From the NCBI GenBank assembly GCA_012295275.1, contig CM022672.1, forward strand, positions 22,614,128 to 22,678,127: a stretch of DNA of 64,000 bases, read 5' to 3'. The stretch is from Chrysomallon squamiferum. Its lineage: Eukaryota; Mollusca; Gastropoda; Neomphalida; Peltospiridae. Each line of letters begins with the position of its first letter. Position 1 is the first letter of the stretch. A program made the position numbers and the translations under genes. The notes below the pieces were generated by a model. It searched no databases, was not told where the DNA came from, and was given only the letters and a program-made list of their open reading frames with translations. This document shows positions 12,885 through 25,070 of the stretch, piece after piece.

Positions 12885-13309
12885 TAATAATAATAATATT
12901 TAAATAAACAAACAAACAAAACAAAAAAAAAATAAATAAAACAAAATAGTTTATAAGCCATTCTTTGTGTACCGATTCCCTTGAATATTGGAATACCAGA
13001 TTTATTAATACTGAATTTTAACTTGTTGTTATGAACAAAGCTTTTTGTGAACGTCCAAGTTGTTTTGGACAACCTGTGATAGCAGCAATATTAAGCAATA
13101 CGTTCGAATATAATGGAATTTATTGGTACGGTGCATATCTTTTGACTAATTTTTATGGTGTAGTTTTACCTTTAAAAACGCTTTGCGATAGAGTGAACCT
13201 TTAATCCAAAAGGTATGGATAATTAATGTCAAATAAATAAATAAATAAATAAATAAAATATTCATTTTACAGAAAATAATGTGTTGTCATTATGTGTTTA
13301 ACAGTATCA

Positions 13310-13352
<43 letters not shown>

Positions 13353-13563
13353 TATTTATGTACTTCAGATTCGTAAGATTTCTAAAAAAAAAAAAAATAA
13401 AAAAAATTAATATATACATTTTGATGATGAAAAAAAAAATATCTTAAGCAAGTAATTATCAGACTTCCAGAAAATCGATTTTAGAAGTATATTAACGTGC
13501 ATCTATTATATAAAAATTTTATTACGTAGATTTCACTGTTTATTTCATATCAAAAATATGTAC

Positions 13564-13670
13564 TGAGTTCGGGAAATCCGAAGCTTGCCAAACAAATGGT
13601 TTGGTTCCCATACGTTTATAGGGGAGTTATCAGTGAGTTACTTCCTCTTGTCAGTCTAACTTCTAAGGTA
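13564..13670 (+). other. Possible non-coding first exon (plus strand)
   Basis: A block that is less AT-rich than its surroundings ends in TTCTAAG|GTAAGTG, a consensus splice donor. It has no long open frame. It could be the untranslated first exon of a plus-strand gene; the nearest downstream candidate is the SWI5 homolog, whose start codon directly follows a splice acceptor at 32470, but that would need an intron of about 19 kb spanning the tRNA array. Confidence 0.25.
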
Positions 13671-14092
13671 AGTGAAATGTTATTTTATTATTTAGGCAAG
13701 AATGTTCATTTTCGCATAGTATATATAATATGAAATCAATTAAGTTTTGAATTCTTATGCATTCGAGTATTTTTTTAGTTGTTGTTGAATGCCAGAAATA
13801 GGAAGAAAAGAAAAACAAATAATTATAAACTCAGTTTTAAATTTGGCGCTTACAGTCCATCTAACCGGAAGTGTGTTTTAATGAAAGCGAAAAGAAATAC
13901 ATTTTTACACGGTAATTTAATGACGAAATACGTTAATGTTTTTTGATGTAATCATTATTTATTATACATGTTATCAAAATTATAAAAAAAAGAAAGAAAG
14001 AAAAAAGCGAGGCGGATTATAAAAATTAATTATTAGACATCGACACTGTAGACTACACTATTATTGAATATGATTTTCAGCCATTCGGGTTG

Positions 14093-14164
14093 GCCGTGAT
14101 CGTATAGTGGTTAGTACTTCGCGTTGTGGCCGCGACAACCCAGGTTCGAATCCTGGTCACGGCA
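14093..14164 (+). tRNA. tRNA-His(GTG) copy 1
   Basis: Acceptor stem GCCGTGA/TCACGGC, D arm, anticodon loop TTGTGGC with GTG in a GC-rich stem, variable region, T arm GGTTCGAATCC and discriminator A73. No intron and no encoded CCA. Base -1 is G. T-run terminator about 10 nt downstream. Confidence 0.97.
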
Positions 14165-14218
14165 TACGGCTTTCTTTTTCAATTTTTATATTTATATATA
14201 TTTATTTATTTTATTAAA

Positions 14219-14252
<34 letters not shown>

Positions 14253-14818
14253 TTTTTTTAGATATTATTTATTTATTTATTTATTATTATTATTATTATT
14301 TAGTAATATGTTTTGCATTATGTTTCTATAAAATTTTTTTGTTAAAAAGGTCAAATTGACGTGAAAATTTTATGCAGTGTTTTGTTTCACATAATCATGG
14401 ACTTTTCAGGTGTCATACAAACATTTAATACTATTATTTATAATATGAAAGAAGAATTAAAGAGAACATTACAATTAATAATGGTAAAATAAATTTAAAA
14501 ATTTTAAAAATACCTCGACGATGCGTTCAGAGCTGAAGGTGTTAACGTGAGAGTGTGAATCTTAACATTTAGCAGTTCATTTTAATTATATTTAATTTCG
14601 TCAGTATTTGAATATAACAGAATATGTGGGACTAAAATATAAACGAAAACGTGAAGCACAAGTGACAGACCTCTCATTCATTATTTTTATAAACGAAGAA
14701 CGATATTTCTATGCAAGTAGCCCAGCCTCTTTAAATAAGATGGAAGATTTCTTTACTCAGAACTAACTGGTTTTGAGGACAACGCTGTTAAATTTGTTTC
14801 TTTCAGCTTCAGATGACG

Positions 14819-14890
14819 GCCGTGATCGTATAGTGGTTAGTACTTCGCGTTGTGGCCGCGACAACCCAGGTTCGAATCCTGGTCACGGCA
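14819..14890 (+). tRNA. tRNA-His(GTG) copy 2
   Basis: Body identical to copy 1 and full cloverleaf. Base -1 is G. The upstream block GAGGACAACGCTGTTAAATT is a divergent relative of the block in front of the array copies. Confidence 0.97.
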
Positions 14891-16129
14891 TTACCAGCTA
14901 CTTTTTGCACCTTATTTTAAATAACAAATGAATGAAATCTGACATAATTGTAATAATAGAGTTGAAATATATATTTAAGATAAAAAAAAAAAAAAATAAT
15001 AATAAGAACACACAAATCGGCAACTATTTAAAAGATCGATTGTGTGCTTTGGGTCCACGCGGTTTGGACATTTACGCTATCTTAAGACTGCGCTGCTCAT
15101 TCTTACGATCCAGTGTTTGTATATGTCAAGGTGGTGCAAGGCAAGTTTAATCAGTCCTGCGCAATTTTGTGATGCGGACTTACAACACTAGACCTACGCC
15201 TTAAAAGAAACTGTGGGAACAGCTGTAAATATCACTTCGCTCCCGGTTTGAAAGCATCTAGAACAGTGTCAAATTTGTATTAATCAGTATTAAATTTAAT
15301 GTTTTAAAATATTTATTTTATGTAAATTCATTTCGTCTTTTTATTTAGTTATATGATATTATCAGCGAATCAAAGGGTCTAATTAACTCCTGAAATCGGA
15401 TCCATTAAACAATGTATATATATATATATATCCGAGAACTGTCCAGAAAGTGAAACAAATAGTAAGTTATCAGTCAGGACTCTGTCCTCATCATCACAGC
15501 GTACAAGAAATTACTTGTAGGTGTGGTGTGGATAAAAAAAAAAAAATGTCACCCCTTGTAATTTTATCACATGGGATCATGTTTTAACTTGCAAGCTATC
15601 TAATAATGCATGTGTTTTCTTCATTCAAATTTCTATTGGTGTACGATTTCTTTTTTGTAGGACAGTTTTTTTACTTACTCACCCTACTGACCTCTTTTTA
15701 CTCTGTTATGTAACCAAAGTGGAGTATGATGGGTGGTCCACTCAATGGACTGTATAAACATTATTATTATGTAAATTTTTAATTCTATAATATTATTTTA
15801 TTGTCTTAATATTTATTTTTTGCGCATTGCCATTGCCTATCTGTTAATCCGATATAATAAACTAATTAAAATAATAATTTTCAAGTAATTTAATATCTTA
15901 GTCGAGGCAGTTATTTTCTCTACATGGAAAACTCGATGGGGCTGGCATCCCCTGTATCTAAAACCGAGCATTTCCCTTTCCAAATGCAACGTCAGCGACA
16001 TAAACATGATGACGATGATGAAGAACAACATGATAAGAATGTGGTCGAGAGTGATATTGCTGAATAGACTGAGTTTGTTTAGTAAACAATCTTAAGACAG
16101 CAGAGATCGGCAAATCTCACGGAACATAT
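14891..16129. other. Intergenic, no gene seen
   Basis: AT-rich sequence with poly(A) and (TA)n runs. The 15030-15250 part is richer in GC and looks unique, but I see no splice-supported or domain-bearing frame in it. Confidence 0.5.
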
Positions 16130-16137
16130 AGTTAAAC
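16130..16137. repeat. hAT target-site duplication, left copy
   Basis: AGTTAAAC, repeated exactly at 18957-18964. Eight bp is the hallmark length for hAT insertion. Confidence 0.95.
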
Positions 16138-16310
16138 CAGTGTTTCTCGACCTTTTTTTACTCTCGACATATCTACGAGCGCATGAAACTGTCGCGACAC
16201 AGTAATAATTTTAAATATTATATGATGAAATCGTAAAATAAATGAAAAAATACATATATGGACTTGTCTGATACAGTTTATTATGTTAGTATCCCAGAAC
16301 TGCCACTAAC

Positions 16311-18126
16311 CTAGTGTGAAACTTGTGCCTGGTGTTGTCTTATGACTTCTTGAATATTTGGTCGTATGTGCGATAAGCAAACTCTCATTTCTTCTTCAGT
16401 GGAACGTAGTCTTTCTCTCTTCTTATTTTTTATATTATTTAAGGTTGAAAAGCCCAATTCACACAAATAAGAAGTAGAGAATTGTAAAAGAACTAATAGG
16501 GCTTTTTCAGCTAATGCGGGAAATTCCTTTTGTATTGAAATCCAAAATGTGTCGATATCTACCTCAGAATGCTTTATTTTAAGACTGCGGTCACTTGAAA
16601 TGGTAGCCAATTCTTCTTCTTCGCATAATTTAAACCCAATATTAGAAGGAACATCTACAAAAGGATTACGAACCCAGTCGTACTTTTCAATGTTCAGCGA
16701 CGGAAAGTAGTGGTCGATGTTTTCTTCGAGCGCTGTCAGATGCTCAACCACGATAGGGATCATTTCTTTAGTGCAGTTAGTACGCATTGTAGGAAACATA
16801 TCAAACTCACCCAACTTTGCTCTGTTTTTCCAAATAACAATTTTCTTTTTAATGGCAACCAACTTATCTGTCGAAGTTAGAATATTGTCGTTTCGACCTT
16901 GCATACTACTGTTCACAATATTAAGTTGACCAAATATTTCCGTTAAATATTCCATTTTGGCCATCCAAAATTCACATCGAAGATATTTACAAAATCTTTC
17001 GTGCTTTTCTTTATCAAAAAATACTATTAATTCCTTCTGTAATTCATGAATGCGAGTTAACACTTTACCTTTTGACAGCCATCGAACGTCCGTATGCATA
17101 AGAAAGCGAACATGTTGAGAATCCATTGATTTGCATACTTCTTCGAATAATCTCGACTTTATTGGCCTGCTTTTAATGTAATTGACAATTTCAACTACTT
17201 GATGTAACATTTGCTTCAAATCTTCTTGTGATACTTTTGAAACTAAAACTTCTCTATGTAAAAAGCAATGAGTACGAACAAGATTTGGATTTTCTTTCTG
17301 TGCTAGTGATGCAAAACCTTTAATGCAGCCTACCAACACAAAACTTCCACGTCAAATTCATTTTTTTAAGATAGCCGGTTATCATATCAAAAATATCTTG
17401 ACCTCTAGTAGTTGTTGGCATTTCTTTACAACACAAAAACTGACTGATTATTTCATCATCATTAATGAAACGAACAAATACAAGCAATTGAGCACTGTTA
17501 CTGATATCGTTCGATTCATCAACTATTAAAGCAAATTTAGATCCTTCAAGTTTTTTCTGAACATTAGTTTCAATGTTTTCTGATAAATCTACAATTCTCC
17601 TGTGTATTGTATCATTTGAAAGCGGAATTTTACTAATTTCTTTTTCAGCTGTTTCACCTAACATGGATTTCACCATCTTTTTACAAGCGGGAACGATAAC
17701 TGACTCAGCAAGAGTGTGGGATTTGGATTTCATTGCTATTATTTCAGCTACCTCAATTGATGCGAGTTGAGCCCGATCATTGTTTTCTGAAAAACATTGC
17801 GTTGCTTTGATTGCTGTTGTAACAGTCTTTGAAAATAATTAAGATCTTTATCTTGTAGGTAGGAATGTTTAGTCGTGAAATGTCTTAGTAATTTATTTGG
17901 TACCATGGATTCATTGGCCATTTTTTCACCACAAACTATACATAATGGACATGGTTGAGCAACATCTCCTGACCAAGGAAATCCAAACTTCAAATAATCA
18001 TCACAATACTGTCTATTATGGTGAACTTTTGCCTTTTTTGTGCTGGATTTTTGTGGGCTTCATTGTATGTTCTGTTTCAACCTCACACCCGTCACTAACA
18101 TCCTTCCTTTTAACAAATTTATCCAT
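16311..18126 (-). pseudogene. hAT transposase (ZBED5/SCAND3-like), frameshifted
   Basis: From ATG at 18126 the frame gives a short basic N-terminus, then shifts near 18030 into a BED-type zinc finger (CPLCIVCGEKM...LLRHFTTKH, about 17950-17870). It shifts again near 17740 into the first part of the RNase-H-like domain with the catalytic-type DES (FALIVDESND, near 17540). A third break at about 17330 joins CVG directly to GCIKGFASL, removing the segment that in relatives carries the CTDG aspartate. The rest (17320-16311) is intact: HCFLHREVL, a DVRWLSKGKVL block, and the C-terminal hAT dimerisation region (LCELGFSTLNNIKNKKRERL). Three frame breaks and a lost catalytic segment make it inactive. 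The domain order is that of the hAT family from which vertebrate ZBED5/FAM200/SCAND3 genes derive. Confidence 0.92.
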
Positions 18127-18163
18127 TGTGAAGGGGTATTCATAAGCAATTAACACGCGCGTT

Positions 18164-18171
18164 CTCTAACC
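18164..18171. repeat. MITE target-site duplication, left copy
   Basis: CTCTAACC, repeated exactly at 18368-18375. Confidence 0.93.
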
Positions 18172-18367
18172 CAGGGGTTTTCAAACTTTTTGACTTGCGG
18201 ACCCCTTTATATTTCAGGCTTTACCTTAGGGACCCCCTTATAAACGCTTATGAAATTTATAATAAATATTTGCTTAAAAAACATATATAAAATCAAACTG
18301 CCCATAAAAAGTATTCGCTGTCCACGGACCCCCTGTCTGGTTTGCGGACCACAGTTTGAAAACCCTG
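18172..18367. mobile_element. 196-bp hAT-type MITE nested in the larger hAT
   Basis: Left end CAGGGGTTTTCAAACTTTTT and right end (reverse complement) CAGGGTTTTCAAACTGTGG are imperfect inverted repeats. Subterminal GCGGACCCC motifs recur. It has no coding capacity and is flanked by an exact 8-bp duplication (CTCTAACC). It must be younger than the hAT element it sits in. Confidence 0.93.
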
Positions 18368-18375
18368 CTCTAACC
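18368..18375. repeat. MITE target-site duplication, right copy
   Basis: CTCTAACC, exact match to 18164-18171. Confidence 0.93.
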
Positions 18376-18956
18376 AACAACAGTAAATAACAGGCAGCAT
18401 TAAACTAGTTATGATTAGTCACATGCTAATTTACTTTAAATTCCACTGTAATTTAGAGGTCAAAATTGAGTGTGCAGTACGACTGAGTTCGATGTAAGCA
18501 AATAGTAAACACTGTAAACTGAACAGATTTGCCGTGACGACAGATTTGCATTTGCAAAGTCTGTTCTAACTAACATAATTTCTTAACTAAATACACCTAG
18601 TTAGCTAAATCTCTTTACTAATAAGTGTTTAAGAATGACAATAATTTAAAACACAGCGAAGTTAATTCGGCAATCGGCATTACGCACGCGCACACACGAC
18701 CAGTGCGGAACAACACCACACACACAACCTATCACACTGACGTCTCATGGGCAACTGGTCGACCTTGAGCGAAAGGTGCAAAGGTTGGTGGCCGCCATTG
18801 ATCGGTGGACTTTGAATGAGTGCATATTCATTGGAGAAAGGAAGTTCCTTCCTCCAAGGCATATTAGTAGAACATGAAACCGAGATTTATGCACAGGTGT
18901 TTTCAGGTGTTCGTCACAAAGTTTCGCGACACACCTGAGGCGGTTGAGAATCACTG

Positions 18957-18964
18957 AGTTAAAC
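18957..18964. repeat. hAT target-site duplication, right copy
   Basis: AGTTAAAC, exact match to 16130-16137. Confidence 0.95.
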
Positions 18965-19298
18965 AAATATCTTTAGTAGACCAGGCACTAATACGCAACC
19001 CAAACGTAAGGTGTTACACTTTAATGCACTCGAAAAGTACAATGCACATAGATTAATTTGAAAAACAACAAAAACAAATTTGACTATTATTACAGTAATT
19101 GGAAACGTTCTTTTTCTTCAGTTGAGCTGATCATAATTTCAGTGAATATGTATTGGTTCAGGAAAAAAAAAAAAAAAAAAAAGTAAGATAGAAATAACGA
19201 TATTATTTATTGTTTCGCTTTAGGAAACAACAGTAATAATTATGTAATCCACTTCTAGACCAGGGCATCGTAAATTATTCCGTCAGTACTGGTTGTTG

Positions 19299-19348
19299 AC
19301 CATGATTTTATACTGGTTAGTACTTAGGTTCGAATCCTTCACACGGCA
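19299..19348 (+). pseudogene. tRNA-His remnant without anticodon arm
   Basis: Matches tRNA-His at both ends (CATGAT..TATACTGGTTAGTACTT and AGGTTCGAATCC..CACGGCA) but lacks the 22 nt between them, which hold the anticodon stem-loop. It is preceded by the same TCTAGACCAGGGCATCGTAAA block as the intact copies. Confidence 0.85.
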
Positions 19349-19503
19349 ATACCATATTACAGTTTCTTTTTCTTCTTGGATTTAAAAATTTCGATAAATA
19401 AATTAAAGATTTGTTTTTTGTCAGCTTACTTTTTAACGTGATTCATGGTCATCATCATTAGAGCTTATCACAAGCATAACTTTCAGTGAGGCCGATGGTT
19501 AAG

Positions 19504-19518
19504 TAATAATAATAGTAA

Positions 19519-19563
<45 letters not shown>

Positions 19564-19590
19564 CAGTAGCAGCAGCAGTAGTAGTAGTTG
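19504..19590. repeat. (AGT)n trinucleotide microsatellite
   Basis: TAG/AGT repeat with AGC interruptions. Confidence 0.9.
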
Positions 19591-19679
19591 AAGAAGAAGA
19601 ACTTTTTGGATAATCTGTAATGGCAACAATTAAATTTGTCTATAGCCGTTACAAATGAGTTCATTTGTGTGGGAAATTG

Positions 19680-19751
19680 GCTGTGATCGTATAGTGGTTA
19701 GTACTTCGCGTTGTGGCCGCGACAACCCAGGTTCGAATCCTGGTCACGGCA
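19680..19751 (+). tRNA. tRNA-His(GTG) copy 3, C3T variant
   Basis: One change from the consensus: position 3 is T, giving a G-U wobble with G70, so the acceptor stem still pairs. Base -1 is G. Long T-run about 15 nt downstream. Confidence 0.93.
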
Positions 19752-20109
19752 GTCTCATAGCATTTTTTTAATTTTTTTTTATTTATTTTGTTTTTTAGTT
19801 TTAATTTGCCGTTGCATATTTATTTCAATTATAAATTTTCGAATATACTGAACAAAACATTCATCTTTAGTTAAAAACCATAAAATAAGTGTAGCCTAGT
19901 TTTAAAAATCCCTCAAAACCCCAAACCCAGTAACACCAGGTTCTGGCTCAAATTCCTTCAGTAAACTGATCATAATTACATTGAATAATTTACTGAAAAT
20001 ACTTACTTTTAACTGTTTGGTTTTACGGAATAAACTGTAATGGCAGTAATGTGTTTATTCCATCTCAAGACCAGGACTTCGTGAACTGTTCGTTTAGAGT
20101 GGGAAATTA

Positions 20110-20181
20110 GCCGTGATCGTATAGTGGTTAGTACTTCGCGTTGTGGCCGCGACAACCCAGGTTCGAATCCTGGTCACGGCA
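20110..20181 (+). tRNA. tRNA-His(GTG) copy 4
   Basis: Consensus body. Base -1 is A. A poly(T) terminator begins 6 nt after the gene. Confidence 0.97.
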
Positions 20182-21136
20182 CTCCATATTTTTTTTTTTT
20201 ATTATTATTATTTTTTTTTTTTTCCTTTTTATTTGATTTAAAAATAAATAAGCAACTAAATACATTCAGTAGTTTCCGACAATTCATGACTTAACAAATA
20301 CTTTTGGATGAAAGAAACGTTAACTTTATTTAATTCTATCGTTTTACGCTGATTTCATGGACAGAAGCAATTCTGATAAAACTTTAATCATCATAAATAA
20401 TTTGATTAAAACGACGATATTTGTTAATTTTAGGATGTTTTCTAACGTGTAACAGTTCGTCAGGTTAAAACAAATAAAATTAAATATATAATATACTATA
20501 GTTAGGGTTATTCAAAAGATCAAATTTTAGAATTAAAAGTTCTTTTAGCATAATAATACAATCCCAAATCAATTATATTTTTTTTTTTTTATGGAGATAA
20601 AGACCATAATTATCTCGTTAACCGACGATATTGTTATTAAATGTTTTCTTTCGGTCAGTTATGTCAGGTTGATAAAATTAAGGGAATGTAAGTTCCGGGT
20701 TCTTCAGATCATTATTTATTTTTTGGATCAAAATTAAAAATATTAATAGTTTTGGAATAATAATCCCAAATAATAATAGTTAATAATAATAATAATATTT
20801 TATGTATACCTTTCGGTTTGTTAAAAATAATTTAAACGGTTCAAAATAATAATTATTATTGTTATTATCATCTTGATTTTTGTATGATTATTAAAAAAAA
20901 TTTCTGGTTCTAATCGTTCTTCAGCGGATTGATAAAAATCTTGATTTTTGAATGATTATTATCAAAATTTCTGGAACATCGTTTTCAGCGGATTGATAAA
21001 AACTACAGTTGGTTAATGCAAACCCTGACAATAACTGTTTGGCTTTATGGAGTAGTTTGTAATGATATAGCAATAATTTATCTAGTTCATCTCTAGACCA
21101 GGCCATCGTAAATGATTTGTTAGTGTAGGATGTTTG

Positions 21137-21208
21137 GCCGTGATCGTATAGTGGTTAGTACTTCGCGTTGTGGCCGCGACAACCCAGGTTCGAATCCTGG
21201 TCACGGCA
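21137..21208 (+). tRNA. tRNA-His(GTG) copy 5
   Basis: Consensus body. Base -1 is G. Preceded by the conserved CATCTCTAGACCAGGCCATC block. Confidence 0.97.
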
Positions 21209-21695
21209 GTCCTAATGTTTTTATTTTACGGGATAAAATTGTGATCGACGATTATATTACATTATATTTATGATGAATTTATCAATCTTGGAGGGGTGCA
21301 GCATTCACCTAACACTGGTATGCCTAATAATTTCCCACCCCCGATTTAATTAAAAAAAATAAAAATTAAAAAAACTTTGTTTTTTTTCATAACTTGGTTT
21401 CCAAAATAAAGAACAAATGATTTATCTTTAGTTGAAAATATTAACAATTTACAACTTTTCACTTCACAAGCTTTCAGTATGGCTTAGTTAAAAGTTATGC
21501 AGAGGATTCAATTATTATTATCATCATCATCATAATTATTTGAATGTTCTGGAACATCTTTTTCAGTAGGTTGACTGCATTCTTTTAGAAACACCCAAAT
21601 TCAAACAATAATTATTTGGCTTTAAACAGTCTCAGTAATTTATCTTCAGTTCTAGACTAGGACATGTTAAATGGTTTCTTTAGTGTGGGTAATTG

Positions 21696-21767
21696 GCCGT
21701 GATCGTATAGTGGTTAGTACTTCGCGTTGTGGCCGCGACAACCCAGGTTCGAATCCTGGTCACGGCA
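21696..21767 (+). tRNA. tRNA-His(GTG) copy 6, type A unit
   Basis: Consensus body. Base -1 is G. Followed by AACACATACATTTTTTTT, a strong Pol III terminator. Confidence 0.97.
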
Positions 21768-22706
21768 AACACATACATTTTTTTTTCTTTTTGATTAAAA
21801 AAATAAAAAATAAATAAAATACACTTAGCCAGCAATTTACGCGGGTTCATTTACAATGATTCAGATTTCCACCGCCTTTGCAATTATGCAAAAGAGATAA
21901 CAAATATATTAATAAATAAATAGATAAATAAATAAATAAACAACTAAGAATAGTAAAAAAAACATGTTCTAATGTGCGCGGCCAGATTCTGAAGTGTGTT
22001 GAACCAATATACTGATTGTTATAGCATGGTTTTCATCATTAGAACTAAAATAAATAAATAAATAAATAACTTAAAATATACTAATATATATAAATAAAAT
22101 AAATAAATAAATAAATAAAAACACCTAAAAACCTGAATTAAATATTTCCTCTTCTTTCAGTTTTAAATTGTTTCTAGTCACCGTCAACGTTCCGTCTAAT
22201 GTTTCCAAACCACTGAGATGATCTTTTGATGTTTTGAGAAAAAACGGACATGTTCAGTGGCCCAAACAATCGTATTTTGTAAATTAAGTCGCAACATTCT
22301 AACGTGCGCGACTATATTCTGAAGTGCCTATAACCAATATACTGATTGTGATAACATGGGTTATCATCATTAGAACTTAAAAGGCTGCACGACGTTTTGT
22401 GTAGGCTTAGTTATAAATAATGCACACGATTCAGTAATAATAATAATTATTATTATTATCGTCATCATCATCATACTTGTTATTAGAATGGTCTTCTAGG
22501 TGCTGATCATAATTACAACGAATGTTTACTAATAGATATTTGAAAATATTTTATTCTAGAAACAGTTGGCGGCTCGTAAATTAAAACCATAATTATTTGG
22601 CTTTATGCAATAGTCTGTAATAATAATAATTCATCTAGTTCATCTAGTTCAACTCTAGATCTCTAGACCAGGACATCGTTAATCATTTTATTAGTGTAGG
22701 ATGTTA

Positions 22707-22778
22707 GCCGTGATCGTATAGTGGTTAGTACTTCGCGTTGTGGCCGCGACAACCCAGGTTCCACTCCTGGTCACGACA
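22707..22778 (+). pseudogene. tRNA-His copy 7, degenerate T arm
   Basis: Anticodon arm intact, but the T loop reads TTCCACT instead of TTCGAAT, which destroys the B box, and position 71 is A, leaving a C2-A71 mismatch in the acceptor stem. Probably neither transcribed well nor stably folded. Type B unit. Confidence 0.8.
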
Positions 22779-23396
22779 GTTCTATTATTTATTTTTTTAT
22801 TTTTTCAGTGGCTTGTTTGTTGGTTATTGTCGCAGGGTCCGCTGGTTGAATGTCTTTTTTATCGTTCTCCCGCCCGCTGCACCGTACCTTATGTTACAAA
22901 TAATAGCTGTGTGGTGAGTGTTACCTCGGAATAACCGTCACAGTATTTCATAACAAGGGAGAGAAATTATGATTCATGACTACATTACAGAGTGGCTAAA
23001 TATTTATGATGAAGTTGGAGAGGTGCGGCACTCACCTAGCACAGGTAGAATATGTACCTCTAATTGCCCAGCCCCGATTCAAAGTGACTGAAACAACAAC
23101 AAATAATAATAACAAAAACAGTAACATTTTGTTGCAAATTAACCTTTTTATTATTTTATTTTTTTCAGTTACATGGTTTCCAAAATAATGAACAAATCAT
23201 TCTTTAGTTGAAAATTTCAAGAATTAAAAAAAATTTAAAAAAAAAAAAAAAGAAAGACACGAACAAATTAGGAAAACTGATTTAAAGATTTCGTTTCCTA
23301 AGCTTTCATTTTCAGTTTTAACATAATTTATGTCACCATCATTAGAGCTTATGATGTAGCCTAGTTTAAAAAATCGGCAGAGATGTCGATTATTAC

Positions 23397-23438
<42 letters not shown>

Positions 23439-23625
23439 CTTCTTCATCACCATCTTCATCAATATTATCAGGATGCTCTGGAACATCATTTTTCAGTAGG
23501 TTGACTGCATTCTTTTAGAAACACCCAATTTCAACCAATAATTATTTGGCTTTAAACAGTCTCAGTAGTTTATCTTCAGTTCTAGATAAGGTCATGTTAA
23601 ATGGTTTCGTTAGTGTGGGTAATTG

Positions 23626-23697
23626 GCCGTGATCGTATAGTGGTTAGTACTTCGCGTTGTGGCCGCGACAACCCAGGTTCGAATCCTGGTCACGGCA
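23626..23697 (+). tRNA. tRNA-His(GTG) copy 8, type A unit
   Basis: Consensus body. Base -1 is G. Poly(T) terminator after ACACATACA. Confidence 0.97.
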
Positions 23698-23785
23698 AAC
23701 ACATACATTTTTTTTTCTATCATGTATGATTTTTAAAAAATAATAATAATTAAAATATATTCAGCCACGAGGGTTCATTTACAAC

Positions 23786-24150
23786 AATTTAAATTTTCAA
23801 CGCCGTTGCAATTATGCATAAACGAGGGAGAATATATTTTAAAATAATAAATAAATCAATAAATAAATAAATAAATATATAAATAAATAAATATATAAAT
23901 AAATAAAAACAAACAAACAACTTTAACATCCCGAAAACTGAATTAAAGATTTCCTCTTCTTTCGATTACATTGTCAGTTTTCATTTACAGCAATTTAAAT
24001 TTTCATCGACTTTGCAATTATGCAAAAACGAGGGAGAATATATTTAAAAATAATAAATAAATAAATAAATAAAAACAAACAAACAAACAACTTTAACACC
24101 TCGAAAACTGAATTAAAGATTTCCTCTTCTTTCGCTCACATTGTCAGTTT
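23786..24150. repeat. Local tandem duplication inside a type A spacer
   Basis: A block of about 200 bp (ATTTAAATTTTCA..GCAATTATGCA..CGAGGGAGAATATAT..CTGAATTAAAGATTTCCTC) is present twice in a row in this unit and once in the other A units. Confidence 0.8.
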
Positions 24151-24576
24151 TTAAACTTTTACAGTCACCTTCAACGTGTCGTCTAATGTTTCCAAACCAC
24201 TGAGACGAACTTTTGGTATTTTCAGAAAAAACGGACATGTTCAGTGGCCTACTAAACAATCGTATTTTGTAACATTCTGATGTGCGCGGCTACATTCTGA
24301 AGTACGCAGCTTCGAGTAAACGTCGCTTATCATCATTAGAGCTTATCAGACTGTATGACGTTTAGCGTAACTAAGATGGTTAAATAATAATAACAGAGGC
24401 TGATCATGAGTGTATATTAATAGATTTCTGAAATATTTATACTTTTTGAAACAGTTGGCAAACGAAAATCCAGACAAATAGTTTTGCTTAATGCAGTAGT
24501 CTCTGGTCGTAATGATTTGTCTTGTTCATCTCTAGACCAGGACATCGTTAATCATGTTTTTAGTGTAGGATCTGTA

Positions 24577-24648
24577 GCCGTGATCGTATAGTGGTTAGTA
24601 CTTCGCGTTGTGGCCGCGACAACCCAGGTTCGAATCCTGGTCACGGCA
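24577..24648 (+). tRNA. tRNA-His(GTG) copy 9, type B unit
   Basis: Consensus body. Base -1 is A. Preceded by CATCTCTAGACCAGGACATC. Confidence 0.97.
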
Positions 24649-25030
24649 GTCCTAGTTATTATTTTTATTTATTTTTATTTATTTATATATATATATATTT
24701 TTTTTTTTCCCCTTTGGTTTGTTGTGCGTTATTGTTGCAGGATTTGCTGGTTGAATGTCGCTTTTATTTTTATCGCTCTCCCACTGCATCGTGCTTTATC
24801 ATGTTACAAAGTAGCTTTGGGGTGAGTGTTACCTCAGAATAACCGTCACAATATTTCATAACAGGGCAGAGAAATTATGATCCAAAACTACATTACAGAG
24901 TGGGCTTAATATTTATGATGAATTTATCATCCTTTGAGTGATGCAGCACTGACCTAGCACAGGTATGCCTCTAATTGCCCATCCCCCATTTAAAGTGATA
25001 GAAACAACACAAATAATAGTAATAAACAAC

Positions 25031-25070
<40 letters not shown>

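Larger units (their letters stand above)
10725..13559. other. 5' flank of the ODAD3-like gene, repeats, no gene seen
   Basis: Mostly AT-rich with (AAT)n runs at about 11424-11479, 12001-12039, 12178-12221 and 12849-12898, a perfect (GA)32 at 11241-11304 and poly(T) near 12510-12590. A less AT-rich island at 12330-12510 and the CRE-containing block at 11640-11850 are the only parts that look unique. No splice-consistent coding exon could be placed confidently, so the transcription start of the minus-strand ODAD3-like gene remains unassigned. Confidence 0.5.
16138..18956 (-). mobile_element. Complete but dead hAT transposon
   Basis: 2,819 bp. Left end CAGTGTTTCTCGACC and right end (reverse complement) CAGTGATTCTCAACC form hAT-type terminal inverted repeats, and AGTTAAAC is duplicated perfectly on both sides. 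Subterminal CGCGACAC motifs also occur near both ends. The single encoded gene is a broken BED-finger transposase on the minus strand. A 196-bp MITE has inserted near the transposase's 5' side. It separates tRNA-His copies 2 and 3. Confidence 0.95.

Noticed and set aside
14126-14359. Repeated open frames starting MAATTQVRIL at several tRNA genes
   Set aside because: The frame is the tRNA-His sequence itself read as protein; it recurs at each copy and ends in AT-rich spacer.
16138-18956. Domesticated ZBED-type gene instead of a transposon
   Set aside because: Intact inverted ends and perfect 8-bp duplications with three frame breaks show a recent dead transposon rather than a host gene.
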